Assembly (NCBI GenBank): GCA_950106755.1
Contig: OX467088.1
Location: 1,906,001-1,970,000, forward strand
Direction: 5' to 3'
DNA: 64,000 nt
Origin: Climacium dendroides
Lineage: Eukaryota > Streptophyta > Bryopsida > Hypnales > Climaciaceae
Shown piece by piece: positions 1 to 12,290 of this stretch. Each line of letters begins with the position of its first letter. Position 1 is the first letter of the stretch. The translations under genes were made by a program, and so were the position numbers. The notes beneath the pieces are model-generated. The model made no database searches. It was not told the origin of the DNA and saw only the letters and a program-made list of their open reading frames with translations.

Positions 1-372
1 GGACGTGATGTTCAGAAAGACTTTTTTGTCGCCCTTCGACCGGTTGAAGGTGATACAAAGCCCGTTTGGATTGCTAGAGCTTTGTTTGACCCATTCACAA
101 ATCCGGAGCATCCAAATTGTATCTTAATTCAGTATTTTCGGCCCACGGCAAGAGGCCAAAATGTTCAAGACTTTTACACTAGTTGGGACTCTGCGAAGGG
201 ATTGCGTTGGAAAGTGGACGAGACCCAAAAACCTATTTGGGAAGATATGAATTCCCTCATTACAGCATGGAGGTTGAAGGTCAAGAAGGACACAATAGAG
301 TGTGTCCTTAGAATCCTTGCAGCACAAGTTCATGTCATCAACGGGAGTTTGTCTTCGTACAATTCCGATTGA
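1..372 (+). CDS. DUF7869-type transposase-like protein, C-terminal fragment (cut by window edge)
   Basis: The frame is open from base 1 to a TGA at 370-372 (about 123 residues). It matches, residue for residue over most of its length, the C-terminal part of the minus-strand gene ending at 43,336: shared blocks include PVWIARAL, GLRWKVDET and the terminal SLSSYN. It is therefore the 3' end of a second copy of that gene in the opposite orientation, with its body outside the window. The downstream 0.8 kb is also shared with the other copy, in inverted orientation. No function can be assigned to this C-terminal domain alone. Whether this copy is intact cannot be judged from the visible part. Confidence 0.75.
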   Translation, partial: GRDVQKDFFVALRPVEGDTKPVWIARALFDPFTNPEHPNCILIQYFRPTARGQNVQDFYTSWDSAKGLRWKVDETQKPIWEDMNSLITAWRLKVKKDTIECVLRILAAQVHVINGSLSSYNSD

Positions 373-769
373 ACATGTACTAATGGTAGTGGAGTCAGTT
401 TATTGTATTTGAAGTTCAGTTTAGTAGTTATTACCCTATAGTAATGGTATTGTATAACCATACACAATTTTCTATGATTTATTAGTGTGTGTTGTAGAGT
501 ACATTGTGTGGATTGGATTTCATAGTTCTTTATTAGGATTACTTCTATATTTTGTGTGTTATTACTTGCATAGCAAAGTGTAACTAATACTAATAGTATT
601 AAATTTTTTTTTTCATATTATACATGTGGCAATCTATATGATGGCATCATTTCAATATTAATTCACTTTGTATGTCATTGATTTTTAAAAGAACATTCAC
701 TTTGTATGTCATTGACTTGAAAAAAATTATAGTGGGTAGGACCACTTTTTATTTTGTTAACGTATGAAG

Positions 770-965
770 CACTTGTCACAATACGGATAGGGGGCCGGTT
801 GGTTGTTACAACTTTCCTGCCACCGAAGTTCACTTAACAACACCAAATCATGTATATCTCATAGCTGCTCATATGAGTACAATGAGAATCGAACTCGGAC
901 CACCTGAATGAGATAAATAGCTTTTTACAACCAACCATCCAGCTCATGACTTGGTGTCAAGAAAG
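770..965 (-). repeat. tRNA-derived SINE-like repeat, copy 1
   Basis: On the minus strand there is a B-box-like GAGTTCGATTCTC preceded about 50 bp upstream by an A-box-like TGAGCTGGATGGTTGG, an arrangement typical of tRNA-derived SINEs. A diverged copy lies at 42,775-42,970 on the plus strand, at the same place relative to the other DUF7869 gene. It could also be simply part of that element's 3' flank. Confidence 0.4.
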
Positions 966-1154
966 GACCATTCATCGCATTTATATGAGAAGACATATTA
1001 TCAATGTCACTAATAATTTGTCAAATACGCCCCCAAAAGCCTAAACTGTCATTATAATGGAAATTAGGACTAAAAAAAGGACAAATTCAATCATCCATCA
1101 CTTAAATTTTCAGAAACGCAAATTCAATTTTCTGGTCAAAAAATGAACAATACT

Positions 1155-1183
1155 ATTTTGGGAGGTCCCCAATCTCCCAAAAT
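1155..1183. repeat. stem-loop ATTTTGGGAG / CTCCCAAAAT, copy 1
   Basis: Two perfect 10-bp arms flank a 9-nt loop. The same arms and loop length occur at 42,541-42,569, about 770 bp 3' of the other DUF7869 gene copy, so the hairpin belongs to the shared 3' region. A related stem-loop is at 62,586-62,614. Confidence 0.6.
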
Positions 1184-1189
1184 AATGAA

Positions 1190-2890
1190 TATGATGTTCA
1201 ACATGTTTAATGCTAAAACATAGGTACTTTATTGTAGTCACTTAGATGATTTTCCTTTAAAATTAAAAAAAATAAATACATAAGGGAGTTTGCTCTAAAA
1301 ACACCTATGCTCTAAGAGTGATCATGACGAAGAGGTACATTTTGCTTTAGTGAATGTACTAGCACATTTTAGGACATGGTCACTTTTAATGACCGTTGCC
1401 TTTCAATTTAAAAAATTCATAACTAATTATAGAAAGATCTAAAAAATATGAAAGAAACCAAGTCACTAAAAAAACATGAGGATAAAGGGCCTAACATGCA
1501 TTTCAAAATCTACTCTATAATTTTTTAAATGAATCTTTAATGTGGTTTTTTCTCCAAAATTTAGTGTATTTGAGGCTCATTTCCAAAAGCCCTCAACACT
1601 ATGAAAATCAAGTTTACGATGGACACTCTTGTACAAAATCTTGAATAAAAAAATCATAATCAATCATTTTGAAAATTGGATTTTTGATGCTAAAATTAGA
1701 TTTAAAATAGACTTTAAAAAATATATATATATATAAACTACTAAGAATAGCAACTTGGTTAAGTATTATTAGACTTCAAAGTATTGTTCACACCAAAATT
1801 TTGTGCCTTGGATATTTAGAAATTTAGAAAGATTTGGAAAAATGCCAAATAAAAAAGAAATTGAATTTCTATTCTCATAGATAATTTTCTTTCCTATTTA
1901 GTATTTAGGAAGCTTTAATTCATTTAATTAGGATTTGTTATGAGAAAGTTATAGACATTCTTGTAAAATTGGGCAATTAAAGCATCTTTGTAAAAAAAAG
2001 AACTCACAAGATTCATTTGCTAATGCAATTTTTTCATTTTTCCAATTTTCAATGTAATGCCCTCAAAATTAAGTTTTTTTGGATTTTTGTTTTTTTCTTA
2101 GATTCTCAACTCAATTCTCTACTATAAAGATTTAAAGCTCAAAACTCTATAGTGCAAAAATTTGAATTTAAAAATATTCTAAGTCAAAAAATGTAGTTTT
2201 CGCATTTACAAAGTGGTCTTGGTACTGTACGTTGAGGTCAGGTTCGTCAGAGCCAAAACGAAATTGTTTCTTTTTTAATTGAATTATCTTTCATTAATTG
2301 AATTTTGAATTTTCAGATTTTATATATTTCGAATTTTTGATTGGGAATATTTAGTTAATTGTAGCTATGGTCCTCCTTTAATATAGAATTGCAAGCTCAA
2401 TATGACACAAGGCATCACGGAATCTTGTTTTGGGTGGCTAAATTCAAGGCATACTTTTCAAAATCTTGTTTTATTCAAGCTAAATCAAGCCTTATTGCAA
2501 TGAAGGCCTTAATGCAAGGAAGGCTGGTAATCCATTTTAGGCTCCAATTTAAATCACCATGATTTCTGAAGCCAAAATTAAGTCTTAACAAGTAAAACTT
2601 ACAATAAGGAAATCAAACTTTACAAGTAAGGCTTTATAGCATAGTTTTTTATGTATGGAATATTACTTAATATTATTTTATATTGTTTTTTTAATTTTTT
2701 AAACACATTGACAATATTGTTTTTCATTTTTCATCATTTATCAAGATCTTTTTTGAGATTTCAATTTGTTTTCATCAATTTTTTTTGAGATTTCAACTTA
2801 TGTCCTGTTATAAATTTTGAAAATTTCACTACATGCCATATTTATTTTATTTTTTAATTAATTTTTAACGAATCTGACTTGAGCATAGGG
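1190..2890. other. AT-rich intergenic DNA, no gene seen
   Basis: The stretch is AT-rich with poly-A/T runs and an (AT)n tract near 1,720-1,734. No reading frame of note and no recognisable RNA gene. A segment at 1,560-1,595 is nearly the reverse complement of a piece of the 3' region at 20,330-20,365. Confidence 0.6.
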
Positions 2891-2928
2891 TATTCCAAGT
2901 GATGAACTTCAATGTGCTAGAAAAATGG

Positions 2929-3260
2929 CCCATCTGCCGTCTGCCTGTCCGCCCATCCACCCATCCGCTCGTCCGCTCGTCCGTCCGCTGTCCGTCCGAC
3001 CGTCCGCCGCCCGCTGTCCGTCCACCGCGCGGTCGGAGCGTCCGTCCTCAAGCTCCGTCCGATGCAGTCATTCGTAGTTCATCGAGGCCGTGCGATTGGA
3101 CGCGCCGGGGCATATTGCCCATCCGATCTGGCGGTCGGCCCGTCTGCCCGTCGGATTTGGGCAGTGATGTTAGCATCGGTGGACGATATAAAGAGGGGCG
3201 CGGACGGCCCATTCCGCACAGTTGTTTCCCTTGCGGAGTGGGCTAATCCAGCGCCAATTG
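2929..3260 (+). promoter_or_regulatory. GC-rich CGTCCG-repeat island 1, likely promoter of the next gene
   Basis: An abrupt GC-rich block made of irregular CCGTCCG/CCATCCG units sits inside AT-rich DNA. It ends with a TATA-like TATAAAG at 3,187-3,193, about 220 bp before the ATG at 3,409. Similar islands occur at 5,450-5,745 (before the kinase gene) and 22,930-23,165. Open frames across it are a by-product of low stop density, not genes. Confidence 0.5.
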
Positions 3261-3408
3261 GTATCTGTGAGCCCTTTCCGACTTAGAGTGTGAACAACTG
3301 TGAATGAATTAACTTAATTTTTTATAATCTCTTCATCACCTTCTCAATTATACAAATTGTAAACTTCTCACTCAAACGTTGCATTTGGTGCGGAAAAGAA
3401 GGATTACC

Positions 3409-4452
3409 ATGGCTCCAAAAGGATTTCCCAATCCGCTCAAGAAGAGTACAAAGGGAAAATCACAAGACATGGATTGGGACGCCTACTTCAACCACTTTTG
3501 TGTGGCTGAAGAGGGATGGGAATACGAGCCCAAAGCAATATGAATTTGCACAACGTGCCAAGAGTATGTGAAAATGTCACACATTGCGAAACTCTAGCCA
3601 ACAGATAACACGGCTGTGTTAGAGAGACAAGTGAGACGGTGGGAAGGTCCTATGAACACTTGCAAGAGTGAACATTTCAAGCAGAGATACGAGGAGATTT
3701 GGGCATCTTGCGGTCTAGGTGCTTCCAAACCAAATATCATGAACTATTCCACCATGGCAATGATTTGGACGGAGATTGTACTCCAAAAAGACGTGGATTG
3801 GCGTATGGTGCCTGTAAAGGACAAAAAGACCAAATTGAGCTGTGACAAAGCAGTGATAAACACCAATTGGGTTGGCCCAAGCGATTGCATGCTGGAGTGG
3901 TCTAATCGTGGTCAATTTGGATTTCCTCCGGAACCATTGCCAGATGCAGAGGACAATGATGATGATGACGAAGAAGACTTACCACCTCCACCTCCACTTC
4001 GACAAAGGCACAAACGTCGAGAAGAGCGCGAAGACTTGGACTTCCAAAATCAATTGTGAGAAGCAACAAGAAATAGTATTTTGGATCAAGGTTGCCCGCG
4101 TCAACAACGGTCACCACCTCGTCATGATCGTGATGTGCGTTGCCCGCAATATGGAGGAGGAAGTTCACATTTTAGCCCTGACCCCCACGATGACTTCCAA
4201 AACATACGAGGAAGCCATGGAAGCACAAGGTTCACAGACTACGGAGGATCTCAATATGGTGGGTCGCAATTCTATCCGGGGACGGGAGGGCCAGACTCAT
4301 ATGGGCCTCGCGGAAGCTCATACTACACTAGCTCAAGCGAACGAGGGACAAGAGGGTCCAAGGCAAATGCATCACCTCCTCCACCTCCACCATTTGGAGG
4401 TCCATACTTCTCCGATTACGGACAAGGAGGACGGTCTGGCGGATATGGGTGA
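3409..4452 (+). pseudogene. decayed zinc-finger (BED-like) transposon-type gene
   Basis: A single frame runs from ATG 3,409 to TGA 4,450-4,452 with three in-frame stops: TGA 3,541, TAG 3,595, TGA 4,057. The N-terminus is basic (PLKKSTKGKS), followed by a WDAYF segment and a CxxC...H pattern (ICTTCQEY, then MSHIAKL) resembling a BED-type zinc finger. The middle has IWASCG and GPSDCMLEW blocks, then an acidic run and poly-proline. The last 120 residues are rich in Gly, Ser and Tyr. Frame conservation despite the stops indicates recent decay. A DNA-binding, transposon-derived origin is inference; no catalytic domain is visible. It lies between two GC-rich islands in the same orientation as the kinase gene. 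Confidence 0.55.
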
Positions 4453-5440
4453 TCTGGTGGCTTCGGTCCCACACCCCAAAGTTGAAATGACAATAGTAGT
4501 TTGGATTCAGAATAGAGTATAATGTAGTTTAACTATTTAAGGGTAGAGTAGAAGATGTTTTTTGACTTATTCGGAGGTTATGGATTTACTATTATTGTTT
4601 AAATGTATTTTGTGACCACTTTTGTGACCATCATTGGTCAATGATGTCACTATTTAAAACTTTAAACATGCACATCTATTGAAAACAACATGTATGGAAA
4701 ACCCCTTCTATATAAAAATACAAGAGACGTATGTTATTTTTTGTACTTTATATTATTGAAAATTTCTTTGTGTAGTTTAGTTGTAGTACCAAAAATCTCA
4801 TCTTGGAAATGTTTGACAGTACTTTTTCTTTTTGAGATTTAGTGCAAGGGTACCGAATGCAATGTTGACTTTATGTATTCTTTACTTGCTCTTGGAAGTT
4901 GGAAATGAGATTGAAATACAATTAGTTCTGGAGAAAAAATTAGCATCCAAATTTATTTGGATCAATTGTATAATAGTATTGTGGATTTTGATTAGCCCTA
5001 ATGTAATTGGGCTTATACACATTAAGCCTTCCAATTTTTTGTGTCACGAAGTTCATAGGTTTGACTTGCAAGAAATATTTGAACTCTTTTTTGCAATTTG
5101 AACACCCTCATAGGTAAACATTATAATTTTTAACTCCATAAGGGATATTGTTGTGCTTTCTTTTTTCCATGATCTCTAGCATGTCTAGTTTGAATTTGTA
5201 CGATTAAAAACTTAAAATTCCAAGAAAATGATAAATGTAATGAAAATATTGGCATTTCTTCAGAATTAAAAATTTCAAGAAATTTAAGGAAGTTGAGAAG
5301 AAGCCTTGGGTCTATTTTTTTAATTATTAGGCATTGAAATGCCCAAATGCCCAATTCCTCCCAAACAAGAAGACCTACATGAAGCCTGTTGAATGAAAAG
5401 GGGGAAAAATCACTCTAAAAATGAGACGGTAGAAATGAAG
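4453..5440 (+). other. 3' region of the zinc-finger module, related to 20,260-20,900
   Basis: There is no gene here. The segment 4,820-5,320 shares ordered blocks with 20,260-20,720, the region 3' of the kinase gene; examples are GCAAGGGTACC and GATATTGTTGTGCTTTC followed by TCTAGTTTGAATTTGTA. The zinc-finger and kinase genes therefore share both a 5' GC island type and a 3' region type, and look like two units of one repeated module. Confidence 0.5.
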
Positions 5441-5449
5441 CGGACGATC

Positions 5450-5745
5450 TAAAAATCGCCCCCTGTGGACCATCCGATCACGTAGACAGCTATCCGTCAA
5501 CTCGATCAGATGGGCCAGAAGGGGTGGACAACCACCCCATCCGCCCGATCGGATGGCCTCTGTCCGACCGGGCAGACCGGACGAGGCGTCCGCCAACCCT
5601 AAATCGCCCGATTGGACGGTCAGGAAGAGACAGACGGCCAGTCCATCCGCCCGATCGGACAAACCCGACGGGGCGGTCGGTCAGACGGCCTCTTTTCGCT
5701 GTAGGACGGGAATGAGGCCGTCCGCCTTATACAAGAGAAGCAGAT
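5450..5745 (+). promoter_or_regulatory. GC-rich CGGACGG-type island 2, likely kinase gene promoter
   Basis: A block rich in GATCGGA, CCGTCCG and GGACGG units ends about 175 bp before the kinase ATG at 5,921. A TATA-like TTATACAAG lies near 5,727. Composition and position match island 1. Open frames on both strands here are compositional. Confidence 0.5.
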
Positions 5746-5920
5746 AGACCCTTTGCTCTCACTTTTGCCTTCCCCCTTGCATGCAAGAGAGAGTAGAGAG
5801 CTTGGTGGTTTGACCTCCATTGGCTCCTTTCTTTGGGTGGGTAAGAGTCTAATATTTGGGGTAATTCTTGCCAAATTTTTTTTAAAAGTTTGACATTCAT
5901 CATTCCACTGGTTTATCAAT

Positions 5921-7152
5921 ATGCCGAGGGCAAAGAAGGCTTCCAAGGAGCCGAAGGGAAAAGAAAAAGTGCCCTCTATTCAGTGGACAAGGGAGAATCC
6001 CTCGGAGAGTTGCAAAGCATTCTTAATCAAATTGATTGTGAAGTTTTATGAGACGAAGACTACAGTGTTTCTTGACACTAAATATGTGCAATATAAAGAG
6101 GACTGCATCGAGAAATTCTTTGTGGATATGAAGCAGAGGATGTTGGACGCCTTGCACATATCGCAGTGGATTCAGGAAACGGAGAAGAAGAATTTCCCCA
6201 AATTTCTTGACAGCAAGGTGCATGATGCATTATGGAATGCCTCGGTCATTTTGGATAAATATTGGAGGAAGAAACGCGGAAGTGATGAAGCCTTTGAGCA
6301 TGTCATTATGAAAGCGGATTTGTTCACCAAAAGGTGCCAACCATTTAGGAAGAGGCAGAATAGAGCAGGGTCAATTGGTTGGTGGATGAGCAAGCCTGGA
6401 ATGAACCAAGCACAAAATACATGTTGCCTTCTAATAGCCCTTCCAGAAACGGCCACGGTGATTCCCGTAAATAACAAAATCATACGGGGTGGCTATGCTA
6501 CAATTCGGAGAGTGCGAATAGAAGGATGTGCGGAGATTCATCCATCATGGGAGTTTGCAGCAAAGATGTCTCTCCAAGAAGGTGAACGACCTGCTTTTGC
6601 GAAGATGGAACACAATACTGAGACCATTGCAGTGAAGATTCCACATGCTGAAGTGATACGGTTTTTTGCAGTGCACTCCAAAAAGAATGAAGGATACTCA
6701 TTCTGGTGGAACTGTGGTACATTGCGTGAAATGATGCGTCGGGATGACGACCATCTAGAAAACATAGCCCTTCGAGTAATGTATGAGTCGCATATAACAA
6801 AAGAAGAAATCATTGCTGCTAAAAATCTAAAGCGATTTAGAGCCAAACGCGTGGAGCTTGCATGGGCATTACTGCACATCATGAATGCGGTGCATACCGT
6901 TGGACATCTCCACAATGACATTTCTCTGGACAACATCATGTTTCATTTTCCTGAAGATGAGTCCCGGGTTTACATTGGAGTTTATGATTGGGGGATGACT
7001 ACAGTGATGAGCAAGCCCATGAAGTCGTTGTATACATTGACATCAACAATTGAAAAGGATGAAGCTATAAAGATGAGGTGGTGGGTGGATCCCACTATTA
7101 CCTATGTACACGGAGAGATGCGGATGTGCAAAACATCCCTTCTCTTTCCATG
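5921..7152 (+). pseudogene. divergent protein kinase, 5' part (split by mobile element A)
   Basis: The frame opens with a basic N-terminus (MPRAKKASKEPKGKEK). A kinase-like domain follows: glycine-rich loop IIRGGYATIRRV, candidate catalytic lysine in WEFAAKMS, catalytic loop HLHNDISLDN (HND instead of HRD) and metal loop VYDWGM (DWG instead of DFG). The coding sequence is cut at 7,152 by element A with target duplication CCATG, and the true C-terminus resumes at 19,308. The frame that joins to the distal piece differs by one base from the frame upstream, so there is also an indel near 7,110-7,120. HND/DWG variants may still be active or may be pseudokinases. The insertion and indel make this copy non-functional. 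No substrate can be inferred. Confidence 0.7.
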
Positions 7153-8965
7153 TGTCGCAGCACAAAGTAAGCAATTTCCCTATTATACTCACAAAAATCC
7201 CTCTAGAGCATAACAAAATGACCCTACAGATCGAATCTACGAGATCCTGTGAAGTAGCTAACCCTAACAAGGAGCTAAACCCAATTAATCCTTAAATTCT
7301 AATTTCCGGTTTTACCTCTGAAAATCGGAACATCCAAAACCAACCGGAAGACTATGACCAAATTTTATCCTAATTCCGGTTTCATTAGTTTTCCGGTTTA
7401 TTGGCTAACTTCCCAACTCAGGATCCTGCCACTTCCGGTCCTAAGTGTCCTCCTGGGCGGATCTGTTCCGATCCACCCTTTCGTACTCGGTTTAGTTTTG
7501 CCTCTGTTTTACCATCAGAGGGTTCGCCGCTTGTCGTAGCACAGGAAAGCAAAAATCCTTCTCTAAGGCTCAATATTTCTTAAAAGAAGCCCTAAAGTGA
7601 CTCGAGTATCGTTCCCACGAAGATCGAATTTCCTAGGTTCACAATTACCAGAAAATGGTAGAGTGATGGTCACGAAACACACACAAAACCCCAAGCAAAA
7701 CAATAGACCGGAACTTCTACTTGGCCTTCTTGTTTCCTTGGACAAACACGACCGGATCCCTCCGGTCCAACAATTACTAATACACGTCAGACCGGATCTT
7801 CCCGATCTAACAATACTGACCAGATCCAATCCGGTCTAACACCCATTTGTTTATCACACAGACTCTCTAACTGGTTAGTTTACTACCCCACGGCTTTACA
7901 CTATCCTGTAACTCCTCCAACACTTCTATTCACATACCTTTGGTAGTTACATGTATTTACGTTTTTCAGACCGTAACCAGAATCTGCATTTCCATAGATC
8001 TAACCTTAACCTCTAGTATTCACATCCAGTCTAGATCCCTACTTGTAACCATGTAGATTTTAACCTCTCGACGAGGGATCTGCTTAATTGAGATTTAGGA
8101 AGGAAGCTTAACTCCTACCCTCCGATTTTAAAGTGTCAGAAGATTTACTATGTGATCAAACTTTCAAAAATAAACTTTCAAATCCTACAAATGAGAAAAC
8201 AGACCGTCCTCACAATTGGAAAGGAAACGCAGTCGTGTCCAGCAGGTCACGCAAGCCAGTCTAATTCCTCCTAACCAATGCTACAACGACAGCCTACTGA
8301 ATTAGTCCTAAATCTGGTCTAAACTAGCGGGGAAGAGAGGGGAAACGAGCGCTGCGGAGGCGTGCTAACCCTTACTCTTTCTAGAGAGTGGTCCTCAATC
8401 CATACTCCCTTCTGAGTCCACTCCTAGTCCACACTAGAGATCCCTTCTGCCTCCATCCACACGCACTAATTCAATACTAGACCGGATAAACTCAACATCC
8501 GGGTACATCTTGTATCCACTTACACTCACTTTCCAGCTTGGACTTCCAAAACACGGACAAGTGTCAAGTACACACAACTATGATTTGTTTCAATCACGCC
8601 AAGAGCGAACTTCCAAGTATTCATGAATATAAGAAGGTAAGATAAAGATGCACACTGGGACCAAAGAAGTCCCGGATTTAAATACTAAACTACTCCCTCA
8701 AAATCCTAACCTAAAAGTAACGCTCCAGCCAATCAGGGCCCAACACGTTTCATTCCCTTACTAATTTCTAGCCCTGTTGACTTTCATTCAAACTCCCACT
8801 ACTTTCGCTAAAAGTGGATCTCAGATCCTATAATTACGGACCCGGTCACTTTCCAACTGCTAGTGGCCGTGTCACTCAAAAAGTAATTTTCCTAATTATG
8901 TACAATTATCCCAAAACTTCAGATTTTCACTACCCTATCCTCAAAAATTTACCCTACGTAACTTT

Positions 8966-9165
8966 CTAATCTTTTAACTTCTTCATGGCCGGCTTCTTTC
9001 CGGTTCCGGTCTTCTGTCCCTGGCGTACCTTACCCCGAGCGGCAAGCTTCTTCTTCTTGGATGCTGCAGCCTTGGTTGCCCGAGTCTCTGCCAGTGCTTG
9101 ATCCGGATCAGAATACGGCTCCGAGTCTTCTTCATCCTCGTCCTCTTCTTCTTCTTCTTCTTCTT
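8966..9165 (-). pseudogene. gag-like gene of element B, C-terminal tail
   Basis: This is the lysine/alanine-rich C-terminus (KAAASKKKKLAARGKVRQ...KKLKD, stop TAG at 8,966-8,968), preceded by a Glu/Asp run encoded by a CTT microsatellite. It is almost identical to the tail at 28,798-29,000 in element F. It is separated from the rest of its gene (11,645-12,290) by the tandem insertion inside the microsatellite. Confidence 0.6.
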
Positions 9166-11645
9166 TAGCCATTGCAAAAATTCATGTATTTTCAAAATTT
9201 TGAGGATTATCTTATGGATTTTTCTAAAAAAGCATGGCAAAGTTAAAGTAAGCCCTTTCCTATAGCCTTTTGTTGTGGAATAACCACTCAAATTTTCTTG
9301 AAGCTATATGAGTATTTTAATACATCTTTGAACCATTTCTTAAGTCAATTCTTTATTTATTGACTCCTACTCGATTTAAGCCACTTTTTACACCTCAAAG
9401 TAATTTTTTAGCCTATCATTTACTTTCACATCTATGTTTACTATTGTGATTTGGTCTTATGTACATTGACCGATATTTTACATACTACAAACATTTTAAA
9501 CCAAGGATATCCACATAAAGTGACCTCTCTAATGGTACATGGTTTCTAAATATCATAGCCTAATTGGTGGATGTACCTCCCACCCACCCACTAAGGGTGA
9601 TATCTAATTGGTGCATACCACTACCTTGGATGTTTAATTAGGCTTAATTGTCCTACTATGGCCTCCCTGTAGGCTCGCCTGTAGGTTCGTTTTCCCTCCC
9701 AAATTCAAAATAGTGAGTATATAGTGGCTTCCTCGCCTTGAGTCTTTCCTCTCTCACTGTGACGATTGATTGTATTTGGATGTGGTGGCGTTTACGTGTG
9801 GGCAACCTTTGAGCTTCAAGTTGTTGCATCTCAAGGGAATGGCAAAGGTCTTTGGGCTGTTTTATGCTTGGGATATGTTTTTCTCACCTACTTGTTTTTT
9901 GTCCTCCTTTTCTGGTTTTGTTGAACCTGTGACATAGATAGCAATTGGATTCCAGCTGAAGACACCTCGTGCATCCTCACTGACTTCACATTTGTTTGTG
10001 TTGTGTTTGGGACGGGCACAGGTGAGGCTGGACCTTCAGGTTTAAAATTCCCATCTTGAGGAGTTCTTGGAGCAAGTTTATTTTGGCATTGAGATATCTT
10101 ATCTTTATTCATTTACATTAATATCTTTAGTGAGACTTTGAGACATAGCAATGGTTTGGAAAATATTGTACTTGCACTATGGGTGTCTTACTATGACACT
10201 TTTCAGGTTCGATTGTGGATTTTTTTACCATATTCTACTAAAGTTATACCATGTTTCTAGTTTGGCTACGTAATTAGGTCTTGAAAAGATGAGGCCCTAT
10301 TTCAAGGGTGTTCTGTCTTTGTCTCTTCTTCTTCTTCTTCTTTAGCCATTGAACAATTTTGGTTCAAATAATCTTTGAATTATAGTAAGGCTATTTCATA
10401 TAAAGTAGTCCCTTTGACCTCTAAGCCTTTGTTTCACATCTCTATATGGCAAAAAGAAAATTTCGTATTTTCACTATGAATTTTGCCTCTAATTAATCTA
10501 TTTAGTTCCCTGCCAATTTTCCTTTTTTGCACCTTAAATGATTATTTATGGTCAAAACTTTCTACAAAAGCACTATATATGTATTTTTTATTATTTATTA
10601 TTTATTATTTTTATTTCCATGTTTAACATAAGATATTCAATATATAATTCTAAATCCATAGACTCAAGATATGGACCATACATATTTCACATATGTAATG
10701 GGTGAATATTTTAATTCCCAACACATCTCTTTGATGTAAACTACCTTATGGTATTTGGGTTCAAATTGTACAACTAAGTTGACTGGTGAGGATACCTCCC
10801 ACCCACCCACTATGGGTGACAAAAAATTTTGGATTTTTAGATTTTTTAATTTGAGTTTCCATAAGGGCTTAATCAACCACTACATGTGGCCTCATAATTA
10901 AGCCCAACTTCCACTTTATGGCCACTTCTCTGGCCTTTCCCTCCTAAATTCAAACTTCCACTTTATGGCCACTTCTCTGGCCTTTCCCTCCCAAATTCAA
11001 ACTAGTGCACAATATAGTGGCTTCTCTGCCCTTGTTTTGCTCTCTCTTACGGTGTTCTCATTGCGGCGTTTGATTTGCGGTGGCTTTGAGTAGTCTTGTG
11101 GGAAACTCTTCATCTTCTACTTCAAACGTGCTTACAGTCCAAGGGAATGGCAAAGGTCATTGGGAATATACATTTTGCTTCGGATTATGATTGTGATTGT
11201 GACTCCTTTGCTCACTAATTTGCAACAATCTTCTCACTTTTTGATGTTTGTTGACCTGTGACATAGATAGCAATTGGCTTTCAGCTGAAGACACCTCGTG
11301 CATCCTCACTAACATCACATTGGTTTGTGTTTGTGATTGGGACGGGCACAGGTGAGGCTGAGCCTTCAGGTCAAGACTTCCCAATTTTGGAATATTTGGA
11401 GCAAGCTTATTCTAGCATTTGAACATTTTTGTCTATGTTCTTTTTACTTGGATAATTTTTGTTAAGCACTTGGGTACATATATTTAATTTAGAAACTTGT
11501 ACCTACCTTGTGGGTGTCTTACTTTGACATTTTGGGGCCAGATTGAGGATGTTTTGTACTATTCACAAAATTATGCCTTGATTTTGATTTGGCTATAGTT
11601 AGGTTTTGGAAAGATGAGGCCCAGTATTGGGGTGTTTTGTCTTAG
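9165..11645. repeat. tandem pair of about 1.2-kb units inserted in a CTT microsatellite
   Basis: Two diverged direct copies occupy about 9,165-10,345 and 10,345-11,645. Each starts CTTCTTCTTTAGCCATTG and ends with a GGTGTT(C/T)TGTCTT segment. Both carry a CCCACCCACCCACTA tract, and a conserved block containing GACATAGATAGCAATTGG and GACGGGCACAGGTGAGGCTG (9,930-10,050 and 11,255-11,370). Short minus-strand frames over the conserved block are similar in both copies but have no recognisable domain. The flanking sequence corresponds to an uninterrupted site at 28,985-29,030 in F. Confidence 0.55.
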
Positions 11646-12290
11646 TTTTTTCTTCCTCCTCCTCGTCATCGTCCTCTAGAATCGTCCTCTTCTTCATAAT
11701 TGGAGGCTTCTTCTTTTGCGTGGTTGGTGTGGGCGGAACATTGGCCCTAGCACTCTGAGAAGTGGTTTCCTCAATCGTTTTGCCCTTCCCGGATCCTTGC
11801 CCCTATGATCCGGCCTTCCTTTCCTCCATTGACCCAGTTTCGCTTCCCAAAGCTAAGTTGAGTAGGGTGGAAGGGAATACCTTTTGTGTCTTTATAGAAG
11901 GAGTCGGAGAGACTGGAGATAATTCACTTAGGTCAATAAATTTGGTGCTCAGCCCTGGTTTGGGCATGTTCTTCTTCTCGGACGGTTCCGGTCCAGATCT
12001 CGTCTTCTCTTCAGCTACGGCCTTCACCTCCTCCGATGGTTCCCTCGCCTTGCTTGTTGTCTCTACTTCTCTGGTCTTCTCTTCCTCAGCAACTTCTACT
12101 GCTCGTGCTGCATTAAGAGCAACGTCCGTTACTTCCCCCAATAGGGAAGTCATTTCTCCTTTAGGCTCTGACCGGACGGAAGAACTTCGTATGTCCTCCA
12201 TCTTTTCCTTCGCCTGAACTTCTTCTGTGATGACCGGAAGGGGTGATGGTGCGAGTTCCGGTTCTGTTTCCGGTCCCTGCTCCCGCTCTC
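11646..12290 (-). pseudogene. gag-like gene of element B, central/C-terminal part
   Basis: The minus-strand frame holds a coiled-coil-prone, Glu/Lys/Ala-rich segment (EEKTREVETTSKAREPSEE) and a KPGLSTKFIDLSELSP block, near-identical to 29,022-29,650 in element F. The N-terminal domain is deleted. Where F has an in-frame TAG (about 29,651), this copy has CAG, so it shows the ancestral residue. Confidence 0.6.

Noticed and set aside
870..960. Functional tRNA gene
   Set aside because: Only A- and B-box-like words are present; no cloverleaf could be drawn and the copy is repeated with the transposase-like gene.
2899..3286. Pro/Arg-rich open frames in the GC islands (also 5,375-5,750 and 22,819-23,250)
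   Set aside because: Overlapping frames on both strands with compositional repeats; better explained as promoter-like islands.
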